Positions 9,197-17,282 of a stretch of DNA of 64,000 nucleotides are shown one piece after another. This DNA comes from Powellomyces hirtus (lineage: Eukaryota; Chytridiomycota; Chytridiomycetes; Spizellomycetales; Powellomycetaceae), in NCBI GenBank assembly GCA_025526995.1, contig JAHLKG010000003.1:1054001-1118000 (forward strand), read 5' to 3'. The first letter of the stretch is position 1; the number at the start of each line of letters is the position of its first letter. A program made the position numbers and the translations under genes. Under the pieces are notes generated by a model. That model was not told the origin of the DNA. It ran no database searches and saw nothing but the letters and a program-made list of their open reading frames with translations.

Positions 9197-10264
9197 TTAG
9201 AGCTCTTTGGCCAAGTGAGACAAGGCCTTTTGAGCAATGGAGCTTTCACGCCCAAAAAGCTGTACCAGTCTTTCCACCCTCCTAAGACGCTGCTCGTTCT
9301 CCTTTAGTTGTAGCTCACGTTGCTGTATTTCCAGCTGTTGCTTCACAAGCTCCAACTCTTCATCCTTCAGTAAGTCCTCATCTTGTCGTCGCTTTGCTCG
9401 TTTGATACCAATTGGACGGACCTCGTCCTCTTCTCCTGCTGCCTTTTGTGGCGTTTTCTCGCTGTCTGCCATAAATACAAATAGAGTTGATGTTAAAGCA
9501 TTTCTTTACCACGCAGTGCGCATCGTGCAGGTACGCACAACGTTACCACGCAGTACGCAGGTACGCATCATGCAGTATGTTGCCACGTAGTATGTTGCCA
9601 CGCATTATTTTCCCACGCAATTAATTGCTTACCTGGGGCAGTTCTGCAGTAAATTGTAGGCACGCAGCAGGACAAACTTTTGCTTTTCTGCTCCGTAGTA
9701 GAAATCTTCTCCTAGAAGCACGATTTGGTCTCTAGTGTCGCCACTGGGCAATGAAGCTGTGGCTGAGCGTATATGTCCTGCGAATTTGGCAACCGCGTGA
9801 GACACAACCCCCCAGCGGTTTTTCAGCGAGCTTCTGGTCCGTGCTTCGTCTGGTGGATTGTCGTTGAACACTTTATGAATTCGACTCCAAAATGCATCCG
9901 CTTTCTGCTCGTTGCCGGTGATGGGGTCCTCAGATATCTGAATCCAGACCACACATAGGCGCTCGTCTTCTGTGCGGGAGAACCCTTTTCCTTCTGCGCC
10001 ACGCCACAAGGATGATTCTGAGGGAGGTGTGGCCTGCGCTTGCAGTGAAAGTGTTTGGCGTGGAGTTAGCGGTGTGGCCTGTGGCGGAGCTGGCAAAGCC
10101 AAAGGGAAATGTATAGGCGGGACAAGTAGGCTGCTTTCTCCAGATTCTGTGTAGGTAGCTCCAGTGTACGCGGCCGGGTTCTGTTTTAGCAAAGCTTGCG
10201 CAGCAACAGAATGCGGGTTTTGAGCAATCAACTGTGCAATTCGTGTTATAATTGGGTCTGCCAT
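9197..10264 (-). CDS. Harb1 SANT/Myb-like DNA-binding protein, two exons
   Basis: Exon 1 is 10264-9633 and exon 2 is 9461-9197, joined by a 171-nt intron (GTAAGC..CAG) that keeps the frame, for 298 residues. The N-terminal third is Ala/Pro/Ser rich. The centre has FSRTEDERLCVVWIQISED and ADAFWSRIHKVFND, then SSLKNRWGVVSHAVAKFAG, the trihelix/SANT pattern found in the second protein of PIF/Harbinger elements. After the splice comes RPIGIKRAKRR and a charged coiled coil (LELVKQQLEIQQRELQLKEN). In studied members this protein binds the element ends and helps bring the transposase to the nucleus. Unlike the transposase, its frame is open, so it could act on related elements elsewhere. Confidence 0.85.
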
Positions 10265-10437
10265 GACGAAGGCAACTTTACCGGGCCAACTGTTGGGAGG
10301 CTTTATTTTAAAAGCTGGGAGCCGACCGGTTTCAAATATGAACTGTGGCGCATGAAAGTAGCGACGCTTAGTACAAAATAGCGCCCCCGCGCCACACCTA
10401 TAACAGTGCTTTGGGAACCACGGGCTTCAAATTTTGA

Positions 10438-10474
10438 CTGTGCCACAATTAAATGCCTGTCATTAAAGATGCTC
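10438..10474 (-). repeat. Harb1 right terminal inverted repeat
   Basis: Read on the minus strand it starts GAGCATCTTTAATGACAGGC. It is followed outside by the TTA duplication at 10475-10477. Confidence 0.9.
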
Positions 10475-10575
10475 TTAGCATTACCGGTATCATGGTCACG
10501 CGTTCTAGCCGGAGATTCCAAGTTAGGATCTAATGTAAGGACTAATGTTGGGTACGCAAGGCTCAGCATCCAATA

Positions 10576-11227
10576 GAAGGAGGTGCATGAGAGCAAGAGG
10601 ATTGCAGACAAGCTCTATCTGAGATGCAAGTTCCTGACAGTGGTGATGGAGGATGGAGGTGGGATGCAAGAATACATCTACAAAGTCAAGATGAAGGCTC
10701 AACAGCTGGAGGCAATTGGGGCAAAGGTGGACAGTGAAGACGACATCAGCACACTGCTCTACAGCCTGCCCAGAGCTTTGAGTCACTCATTGTGTCGCAG
10801 GAGTGCTGACTCTGGCGTTCCTCTCTGCAAGGCTTCTGCATGAGGAGACAAGCCGCTCTGAAGGACAGGATGGTGGTTGAAAGGACGGCAGGACCGTCTA
10901 TGGCAGGAGCCGGATCAGCAACACCACTATGAAAAAGGCTGCTTCTATTGTGGGAAGGAAGGGCACTTCCAGAAGGAGTGCAGGAAGGGGCTGGCAGCAG
11001 AGCAGCAGAGCTCAGAGGCGAACCAGGCTTCTGGGCATGCGGCCTTTGCCTTCTCGGCCCCCAGCAGCAGGGGTGGCCATTGGATCATTGACTCAGGTGC
11101 ATCACAGCACATGACGAGCAACAGAGCCTTGTTGAGCAACTTGCAGCCTCTCAACAATGCTAGGGTGCATCTGGCGACAGCTCTCTCTAATGGCAGGATG
11201 ACTACCTGCACCTTCAAGAATGTCTGA
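10576..11227 (+). pseudogene. CopD gag, zinc knuckle and protease, decayed
   Basis: 5'-truncated copia Gag of the UBN2 type: VHESKRIADKLYLRCKFLTV is the loop before the second half of the domain, followed by AQQLEAIGAKVDSEDDISTL and LLYSLP. After frame changes near 10800-10880 a CCHC knuckle appears (CFYCGKEGHFQKEC), then the protease motif WIIDSGASQHMTSN with Asp-Ser-Gly intact. The frame closes at 11227. It abuts the outer end of the CopB-3 LTR directly, so the 5' LTR and first part of gag are missing. Base composition is GC-richer than CopB. Confidence 0.85.
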
Positions 11228-12089
11228 CTTGCGAGAGAAGCCTTCTGTCAGTTGCTCAGCTGGAGGGAGCAGGAGCCAACATTCAGTTTGCTGGGGCAAC
11301 ATGTGAAATCAGGACCAGTAAGGGCACACTCGCTCTCAGTTGCAACCATCAGGAGGGTCTTAATGTCCTGGGATAACCTCTGGATGCTGCTGCCCAGTGC
11401 CATGCTGTTGCCATCAGCACAACTGCAGCAACTCTGGAGACCTGGCATTGACACCTGGGGCATCTCAACCATCAGAGCTTCCAGCTTATGGCCAGGAATG
11501 GTCTGGTCCAGGGGATGGAAGCAGTAGGAGCACTGGAAACGGCACCCTGCTCAACCTGTGACCTAGGCAAGGCCACCAAGCTGCCCTTCCCTAAGGAGCG
11601 CTCATCCAGGGCTTCAGAAGTCTTGGAACTGGTGCATTGACAACACCTCAGCAGAATGGTTTTGCGGAGCACATGAACAGGACCCTGGTTGAGATGGCTC
11701 AATGCCTGCTGCTCCAAGCTGGCCTTCTCTACAAGTTCTGGGGTGAAGCACTCATGACAGCTGCATACCTGAGGAACCGAAGCCCCAATCAAGCTCTCCA
11801 TAACAAGGCCACATCTTCGCAGATCTGGACAGGCAGTTGTCCAAACATTCAGCACCTTCACATCTCTGGCTGCACAGCCTATGCTTCCATTCTCAAGAAG
11901 AACCAGCACAAGCTTGATCCAAATGCCACCAGATGCATCTTCCTGGGCTACAGCCAGACTAGAAAGGGCTATCGACTCTGGGACAAGGCTGCAGGCAAGC
12001 TGATTGAAAGCAGAGACATCCGGTTTGATGAGGAGTCCGTTGCTGGAGATCCTGGCAAGTCAGATCCTGCTGCCCAGGCTTCCAGATGA
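11228..12089 (+). pseudogene. CopD integrase, internally deleted
   Basis: Fragments of the pre-integrase segment are readable in shifting frames (CSTCDLGKATKLPFPKERSS, the CxxC half of the zinc-binding site). The frame then jumps at about 11637 to PQQNGFAEHMNRTLVEMAQC, which holds the catalytic Glu. The core with both catalytic Asp residues is missing, so the deletion removed about 110-130 residues. The C-terminal part reads AAYLRNRSPNQAL and CIFLGYSQTRKGYRLWD and ends at a TGA at 12087-12089. Confidence 0.8.
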
Positions 12090-12227
12090 GCTGTCAGATG
12101 CTGAAGATGACTTTTCTCAGCAAGGGGAGGCACGGGAGGATGCCTCTGAGCAGAGAGACAAGCTGAATGGTGGCTCTGAGCAAGGGGAGGACTTTGAGGA
12201 TGCTCAGGAGCACCAGCCCACTCCAAA
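12090..12227 (+). pseudogene. CopD acidic linker between integrase and RT
   Basis: In a frame shifted from its neighbours this segment reads LPDELSDAEDDFSQQGE and GSEQGEDFEDAQEHQPTP. CopA has an acidic linker at the same place (19498-19620). There is no chromodomain here. Confidence 0.65.
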
Positions 12228-13814
12228 GTGCCTGAACAGAGGTCAACCCACATCCGACAGCGACCTCAAGAGTACTGGAAGTCAGGGACTGGTCTGCTGG
12301 CTGAGGCAACTGGCCCGCTGGCTGAGGCTATTGAACCTGGAGAGGACGAACCTGCCTCATTCAAGGCTGCCCTCAAAGCCCCTCATGCAAGGCAGTGGAA
12401 GCAAGCAGCTCAAACCGAACTCGACAGCCTGGATGCCAACCACACCTGGGATCTTGTTCCCTTGCCTGCAGGCCGTCAGCCCATTAAGTGCAAGTGGGCC
12501 TTCAAGATCAAGAGAGCAGCAGATGGCTCGCTCCAGTGCTACAAGGCCCGTCTGGTTGCCAAAGGCTTCTCTCAATGAGAGGGAGTTGATTACGGTGAGA
12601 CCTTTGCCCCTGGGGCCAAATTTGTCTCTGTCAGGACGGTTCTGGCTATTGCAGCCATTAAGGAAATGAAACTGGAGCAGAGGGATGCTGTGACAGCATT
12701 CCTTAACCCCAACATTGAGGAAGAGATCGATAAGGAGCAGCCTGAGGGCTTTGCCATTGCTGGGCAGGAGGATCTGGTTTGCAGACTTTGTCGCAGCCTG
12801 TATGGTCTCAAGCAGTCATCTCGCAACTGGAATCAGCTTCTTGATGCCTGGCTCAAGCAGCTGGGCTTTGTGCAGAGCAATGCCGACAGTTGCATCTACA
12901 CCCTGCATGCTCAGGACCCCAAGAGTGCTCTGTACCTGCTGGTCTATGTGGACGACATGATTCTGGCATTGAAATCCATGGTGCAGATCAACCACATCAA
13001 GACTGAGCTCTCCACGCAGTTCAAGATGACAGACATGGGCGCTCTGGGCCTGTTTCTTGGGGTCGAGGTTACCAGAGACCGCCCCAGCCATCACCTGTGA
13101 CTCTTTCAGGAGCACTATCTCCAGAAGATGCTTGCCAGCTTTGGCATGGACAACTGCAAACCAGTCAGTACACCAATGGAGACCTCCACTCGCTTGACCA
13201 AGGCCATGGAGCCCCAAAGTGATGAGGAGAGGGCCCACACACCCTACCGGAGTGCCGTTGGCAGCCTGATCTATGGCATGCTTGGCACCAGCCTCGATCT
13301 CGCAGCCCCTGTGGGCAGTGTGAGCCAGTTCATAGCCAACCCTGGGCCTGGGCACTGGCAAGCTGTAAAACAGATTTGGCGCTATGTGTCAGGCACCCTG
13401 GATGCTGTTCTCGAGCTGGGAGGATCCTTCAGCATGGCCCCAGACCTGGAAGGGTACTCTAACTCGGACTGGGCTGGCTGCCCAGGCTCCAGGCACTCCA
13501 CCACTGGCTTTGTCTTCATGTTTGGAGGCCCTGTATCCTGGCAAAGCAAGCGCCAGCACACTGTGGCTCTGTCCAGCACTGAGGCAGAGTACATGGCGCT
13601 CACCCAGGCCTGCAAAGAGGCAATTTGGCTCAGGCAGCTACTGATTGAGCTAGGATATCCCCAGGGATTGCCTTGCAAAATCTATGAGGACCACCAGGGC
13701 TGCATTGCACTTGCCAGGAACCCCACAAGCCATGTGAGGACCAAGCACATCGACATCAGGCACCACTTCATCCGTGAAGCCATTGCCAATCAACATGTGG
13801 ATCTCTGCCTGTAG
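12228..13814 (+). pseudogene. CopD reverse transcriptase and RNase H with two TGA codons
   Basis: One frame covers the whole RT and RNase H. It shows KCKWAFKIKRAADGS, YKARLVAKGFSQ, LYGLKQSSRNWN, the active site VYVDDMILAL, MTDMGALGLFLGVEV, RSAVGSLIYGMLGTS, YSNSDWAGC, ALSSTEAEYMAL and YEDHQGCIALARNP. TGA at 12576-12578 follows FSQ, where relatives have Arg (probably CGA), and TGA at 13098-13100 follows HHL. The C-terminal end is lost: after NQHVDLCL a stop opens a repeat region instead of the expected DxLTKPL motif. Confidence 0.88.
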
Positions 13815-13980
13815 GAGCCTGATCCTCAGACTGTGGGCAGCATTGAATAGCCCGGGTTGTGCGGCAGCCAACAAGCCTTGTTTGGGTGAAATGGTGTATC
13901 TCTGCCTGTAAGCGTCCGATCCTCAGACCGTGGGCGGCGTTCAATAGCTCGGGTTGTGCGGCAGCCAAAGAGCCTTGTTT
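13801..13980 (+). repeat. Two-unit tandem repeat after CopD pol
   Basis: Two diverged copies with a period of about 97 bp start ATCTCTGCCTGTA at 13801 and 13898, and each ends near GCCTTGTTTG. They replace the expected 3' end of the CopD pol frame. Confidence 0.75.
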
Positions 13981-14037
13981 GAGTTAGATAGAGCCACAGC
14001 TGACCGAGTTGTGGCAGGTTACATCCTGAGGCTGTGT

Positions 14038-14285
14038 TGTTGGAGCTGAGCCTCTGCCAAGGATCTTGGCAATGCTCAGAACAAACTCAGCATTTGGTTG
14101 GCACTGCTCAGTTAGGGTCTGCCAAGACCAGGCACAGCCATGCCAAGGGACTTGGCATCCTTGGCAGTGTACAGATAGTCTCCTATAAAAGACCAGTGAT
14201 TCCTGGCCGCTCCCTCTAAAATAATAAGACAGTTTCCACACACAATCGACACATTGCAGAGCTTCCTGATCATACCTATTCAACA
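14038..14285 (+). repeat. CopD LTR (probable)
   Basis: This 248-bp unit begins TGTTGGAGCTGAGCC and ends CTATTCAACA, an inverted TGTTG/CAACA pair like the other families. It carries TATAAAA at 14184-14190 in plus orientation and lies downstream of CopD RNase H, as a 3' LTR would. No second intact copy is in the window, so the assignment to CopD rests on position and orientation. Confidence 0.6.
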
Positions 14286-14289
14286 AATG

Positions 14290-14472
14290 GAGCCACAGCT
14301 GACGTCTGCCAAGACCAGGCACAGCCATGCCAAGGGACTTGGCATCCTTGGCAGTATACAGATAGTCTCCCATAATAGACCAGTGATTCGTGACCCCTCC
14401 CTCTAAAATAATAAGATAGTTTCCACACACAATCAACAAATTGCAGAGCTTCCTGATCATACACATTCAACA
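14290..14472 (+). repeat. Partial duplicate of the CopD LTR
   Basis: GAGCCACAGCTGAC (13990-14003) recurs at 14290. It is followed by the last 170 bp of the LTR from GTCTGCCAAGACC to ATTCAACA. The first part of the LTR is deleted in this copy, and the TATA box has decayed to CATAATA. Confidence 0.7.
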
Positions 14473-14479
14473 GGTCACT

Positions 14480-15189
14480 GTGCTGACCCTGCCAGCTGCA
14501 GATGTTACTTGAATGCCCAGGTCCCTGAGGCTGTCACACACAGGGCAGTACCATTGTATGTGCTCCAGGTCTTCTTGGCATGTCAATGCAGACCATGTGG
14601 AACCACTTTCTTTCGCATTCCAGGTTGTCGCATTCAACCAGCCATCTGTACAAGTCCAGATCTTCTCTTCTGCTGCAGAAGCAATACTTGCTGTTGTGGG
14701 GGAAGGCTGGTCCTGTCGGAAAGTCGCATGGATCCGGGGAATACAGAACCAAGAGATGTTCTGGCCCTGACGGTAGCCGCTCTTAGGCTCCTTTCTGTGC
14801 ATGGATGCCCATGTACGCTGCCCATCAAGGGAAGAAAGCACGCCAAATCCAATATCAAAGATGTTGGTCCTCATGGTTCACATCCAGGACAACAGACAAT
14901 GCCGTCGTGCCTGAACAGGCACCTCATGCACAGGGCGCAGTTTTGACAGGCTCGAGGGGTTCGGGTATCAGACAATACATGGCATAATGTGCAGCGATGT
15001 CGAATAGTCCCGGGGTGCCATACATCAGGCCACTGCACCTGACAGATGGTGCACCTGAGGAGTCTCGGCTCTCCCAAGAGCAGGTGCACCATACATCCAT
15101 CTATGACAAAGGAGATGCCTGCACTTTCCACAGTAGTTGGCAGCTCGGAATAAACACACTGGACACAACGGATTTGGCTCTGCTGACAT
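14480..15189 (-). pseudogene. RING plus PHD zinc-finger region 3' of Gyp1 pol
   Basis: On the minus strand an ATG at 15189 opens MSAEPNPLCPVCLFRAANYC followed by CGKCRHLLCHRW, a RING-type start (CxxC..CxHxxC) whose sixth ligand is Trp. One frame over comes LRCTICQVQW, the last CxxC. A second cysteine block follows (HRCTLCHVLSDTRTPRAC, CALCMRCLFRHDGIVCCPGC) up to a TGA at 14871. After a further stretch with no recognised fold (about 14870-14700) a PHD finger appears: KYCFCSRREDLDLYRWLVEC, CERKWFHMVC and, after a frameshift, WYCPVC (14536-14553). It lies about 0.4 kb beyond the Gyp1 integrase on the same strand, so it may be an accessory 3' gene of Gyp1; it could also be an older host gene. At least two frameshifts make it a pseudogene. 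The RING block resembles the antisense ORF in CopC-2. Confidence 0.65.
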
Positions 15190-15588
15190 GATAATGCCGT
15201 GTTTGCCAAATATTGGATAACGAGTTGGGGAAGTGTTTTGGTCTGGTGTGCACAGTGCTTTTCCATTTTGTCACTGTTTCTTAGTCTTTTTCCAGCCGCT
15301 ATTGGTGGTGTCCTTGTCGCCACCGGGACTGTACCTTTCGTCCATTCTTTTTGAATATCCCTTGTTCTCCCTTTGCCATTGTGCACCAACGTCCAGACCT
15401 CCCCCTTTTGGAAAAGGCATCCTTGCCTTCCGTCATGTCAATTCCATGATCCGAATCTTTGTCTGGGTCAATTCCATGTTGGATCAGTTCTTGTTAAGTC
15501 CCATATGCTTCGGGTCTGAATGGTTTGCAGGTCAGTTTGTTTGCTGTCTTTGCGAGCTTGAGCTCCTCCTCAAGCATCTCCTGCAGAG
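15190..15588. other. Spacer between Gyp1 integrase and the zinc-finger region
   Basis: About 400 bp without a long reading frame. In one minus-strand frame just after the integrase stop a short stretch reads SLTLQEMLEEELKLAKTANK, which could be the decayed C-terminal tail of pol. I see no LTR here. Confidence 0.4.
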
Positions 15589-16387
15589 TTAATGAGGGTT
15601 TTTGTTGGAGTTGACAGGTTGCCTTTCAGCCCAATACTGTAGTCTGCGCATATGGGCTTGGTGTAGAATTACTTCAGTAGGGCTGAGGGTTTCTAGCAGC
15701 TTGAAGATTGGTCCATTGCATGATATTATGCAGTGTGGGCCCGACCACTTGACTGCCGTCTTGTCTATGGCTGTCTCATTCTCCTTCCGTGCCGACTTGG
15801 TGAATTGGGGTATGGTGAGCCAGACTTTGTCAGCTATGCAGAATCTGTAGTCCTTCATGTGAGAGACTCTGTCATACCAGGTCTTCTGAGTCTTCTGGGC
15901 GTTCTTGATGTTTTCTCTCACTAGAGCCCAAGCTTTCTGCATTTGGCGTTGGGTTTCTACCCAGTAGTCGCTCATGTCCATGTTCATTGATGGTAGTCTT
16001 CTGGGGTGATCATCCGCTTCAGTAGGTCCTTTGGCAGTTGTGGGTCTTGCCTAAACATAAGGAAGAAAGGGGACTTGTGTGTTGATTGGTGCATTGCTGT
16101 GCGGTATGCCAGCAGGTTGTATGGCAATCGCATGTCCCAATCATTATGTGAGTATCTATTGATGTATGTTTGCAGCATACTTACCAGCATGTTGTTGAAC
16201 CCTTCTGTCAGTCCATCCGCTTCCGGGTGGTATGGGGACGTGAATGCTGGATGGGCACCGAGCAGACTCAGGATGCGGCACTGCAGGTCACTGATGAACG
16301 GCTGTCCTCTGTCCATGACGATGCTTCCGGGTATGTCAAATTGGCAGAGCACTGGCATTTTGACACACAGTTTGCGGTGATGTTGGA
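15589..16387 (-). pseudogene. Gyp1 (Ty3/gypsy) integrase, C-terminal half
   Basis: Minus-strand Ty3/gypsy integrase. It has FDIPGSIVMDRGQPFISDLQ with the second catalytic Asp, then PYHPEADGLTEGFNNMLVSM with the Glu, DMRLPYNLLAYRTAMHQSTH, and in an overlapping frame the C-terminal domain (KVWLTIPQFTKSARKENE, VKWSGPHCIISCNGP), close to a GPY/F-type module. A frameshift near 15985 separates the two parts. The gene is interrupted at 16387 by the CopA nest and continues at 50220. The target duplication TTGGA lies at 16383-16387 and 50220-50224. No chromodomain is visible after the integrase. Confidence 0.88.
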
Positions 16388-16503
16388 TGTTGAGACGTCT
16401 TGACATCTACAAACAGGAACTCAGCATACCAGATAGGTTGCTAGGTTGTTGTCAAGACTTGCAGAGGGTCTGAAGGTGCTTCCCAAGGTAGGGAAGGTTG
16501 CCT
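16388..16503 (-). repeat. CopA-0 3' LTR, first part
   Basis: 116 bp of reversed LTR, cut at GGTTGCCT by the plus-strand CopA-1. The last five bases TGCCT (16499-16503) recur at 36582-36586, where the remaining 389 bp of this LTR begin. Confidence 0.9.
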
Positions 16504-16577
16504 TGTTGGAATCTACCTGTGGGCGCCTCTGGGAGGACTTAGAGCACACAGGACATGTGGGAGGACATCCACTTGTG

Positions 16578-16667
16578 TCTAGAATGGTCTGGAATGGTCC
16601 AGAATGGTCTAGAACGATCCAGAATAGCTGGAGAGGGCCTGGGAAGGCCTAGAACACGTCTGGAGCG
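16578..16667 (+). promoter_or_regulatory. 10-bp phased motif array in CopA U3
   Basis: Eight to nine consecutive 10-bp units of the form TCYRGAAYGG (TCTAGAATGG, TCTGGAATGG, TCCAGAATGG, TCTAGAACGA, TCCAGAATAG and weaker units) lie about 130 bp upstream of the TATA box. The helical phasing would place each copy on the same DNA face, suggesting a cooperative binding site. All CopA LTRs carry it. Confidence 0.6.
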
Positions 16668-16799
16668 CTGATAGAAACGCCAAGAAAAGGCAAAAAGACA
16701 CCCTGCGATTGGGAACAATACTAGGCCAGGCCAGGGCCGTCTTGGCCAAGCTAGGGCACAGTTAGATTGTCACTACACATGTACTATGATCCAAATTGT

Positions 16800-16807
16800 T
16801 ATAAAAG
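16800..16807 (+). promoter_or_regulatory. CopA LTR TATA box
   Basis: TATAAAAG at LTR position 297, present in alpha LTRs. Beta LTRs read TATTAAAG at the same place. Confidence 0.65.
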
Positions 16808-17003
16808 GACGCCCTCTGGGCATCCCCAACCAATATAATAACAGTCCAACACACTCTACTTGTCTAGTACACTCTGCCAAACACCACAGGCGACCTTCCC
16901 TACCTTGGGAAGCACCTTCAGACCCTCTGCAAGTCTTGACAACAACCTAGCAACCTATCTGGTATGCTGAGTTCCTGTTTGTAGATGTCAAGACGTCTCA
17001 ACA

Positions 17004-17017
17004 GGTTATGAGCCCTG
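17004..17017 (+). other. CopA primer binding site (half tRNA-iMet)
   Basis: GGTTATGAGCCCTG directly follows the LTR. Its reverse complement CAGGGCTCATAACC equals the anticodon stem-loop of yeast-type initiator tRNA-Met as I recall it. The same site stands at 22941-22954 and 41926-41939 on the plus strand, and at 28041-28054, 33978-33991, 41296-41309 and 49517-49530 on the minus strand. Confidence 0.85.
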
Positions 17018-17282
17018 ACACAGCTGTCTGAACATTACTGACTCCACCTCTATCCCTATCTGGGAAACACGTCACTGTGCCTATCACTGGTGCTGCTGAG
17101 GACTTGGAGAACTGTTTGAGCACTCGAGAAGCCTAGATAGCAGGCATAGGACACCTGCGTCTGACCATCAAACGAGCTATTGTCTGGACTGGACTGGACT
17201 GGAGTGGATTTTCTGGAGCAGGTTCTGACCACTTGCGGTTGAACACCGGGACTATCCCATTTTGCCACACTCTTTGCACAAG

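Larger units (their letters stand above)
6912..10474. mobile_element. Harb1, PIF/Harbinger DNA transposon
   Basis: This 3,563-bp element has terminal inverted repeats of about 37 bp (6912-6948 and 10438-10474; two mismatches; both start GAGCATCTTTAA). A 3-bp TTA duplication flanks it at 6909-6911 and 10475-10477, the usual PIF/Harbinger target. It carries a DDE transposase gene on the plus strand, a SANT/Myb-like gene on the minus strand and a small intron-containing gene between them. The transposase is broken by two stops, so this copy is not autonomous, while the SANT gene is open. Confidence 0.95.
3304..10575 (-). mobile_element. CopB-3, internally deleted Ty1/copia element carrying Harb1
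   Basis: Minus-strand element with LTRs of 367 bp at both ends once Harb1 is removed. From right to left it has 5' LTR (10575-10478 plus 6911-6643), primer site 6642-6629, gag (6525 down to about 5364), then directly RT and RNase H (5362-3710), then 3' LTR (3670-3304). Protease, integrase and chromodomain, present in CopB-4, are missing, so it is at best non-autonomous. The flanks (GGGAT left, GAAGG right) do not match, so I see no target duplication; one side has probably been rearranged. Confidence 0.85.
6643..10575 (-). repeat. CopB-3 5' LTR split by Harb1
   Basis: The LTR is 6643-6911 plus 10478-10575 (269 + 98 = 367 bp, the same length as the 3' LTR). The inner end has decayed to TCTTGAAGATATG; the outer end reads CAGCATCCAATA. 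Harb1 and its TTA duplication lie between the parts. The uninterrupted target would read CAGCTCTTAGCATTACCGG, a sequence also present in other CopB LTRs. Confidence 0.9.
16504..17003 (+). repeat. CopA LTR (type alpha), 5' LTR of CopA-1
   Basis: This 500-bp LTR runs from TGTTGGAATCTACC to GACGTCTCAACA. It carries a 10-bp phased motif array (16578-16667) and a TATA box TATAAAAG at 16800-16807. Type alpha is recognised by ACAGGACA, GAAACGCC, CTGCGATTG, TTATAAAAGG and CACCACAGG. Confidence 0.92.

Noticed and set aside
9237..9590. Plus-strand 117-codon frame (Ser/Cys-rich) over the Harb1 SANT gene
   Set aside because: It is the reverse of the coiled-coil exon, and its low-complexity Ser/Cys content is a reading artefact of Glu/Gln codons.
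14509..14946. Plus-strand 145-codon frame across the PHD region
   Set aside because: No motif. The minus strand has clear RING and PHD ligand patterns, so the plus frame is a shadow.
16578..16667. Heat-shock element array in the CopA LTR
   Set aside because: True heat-shock elements alternate GAA and TTC at 5-bp steps; here the units are direct repeats with a 10-bp period. Kept only as an unnamed phased array.
17262..17282. Upstream start of the CopA ORF before ATG 17283
   Set aside because: The codon there is TTG. A eukaryotic start at the ATG 21 bases downstream is far more likely, and the same holds for all CopA copies.
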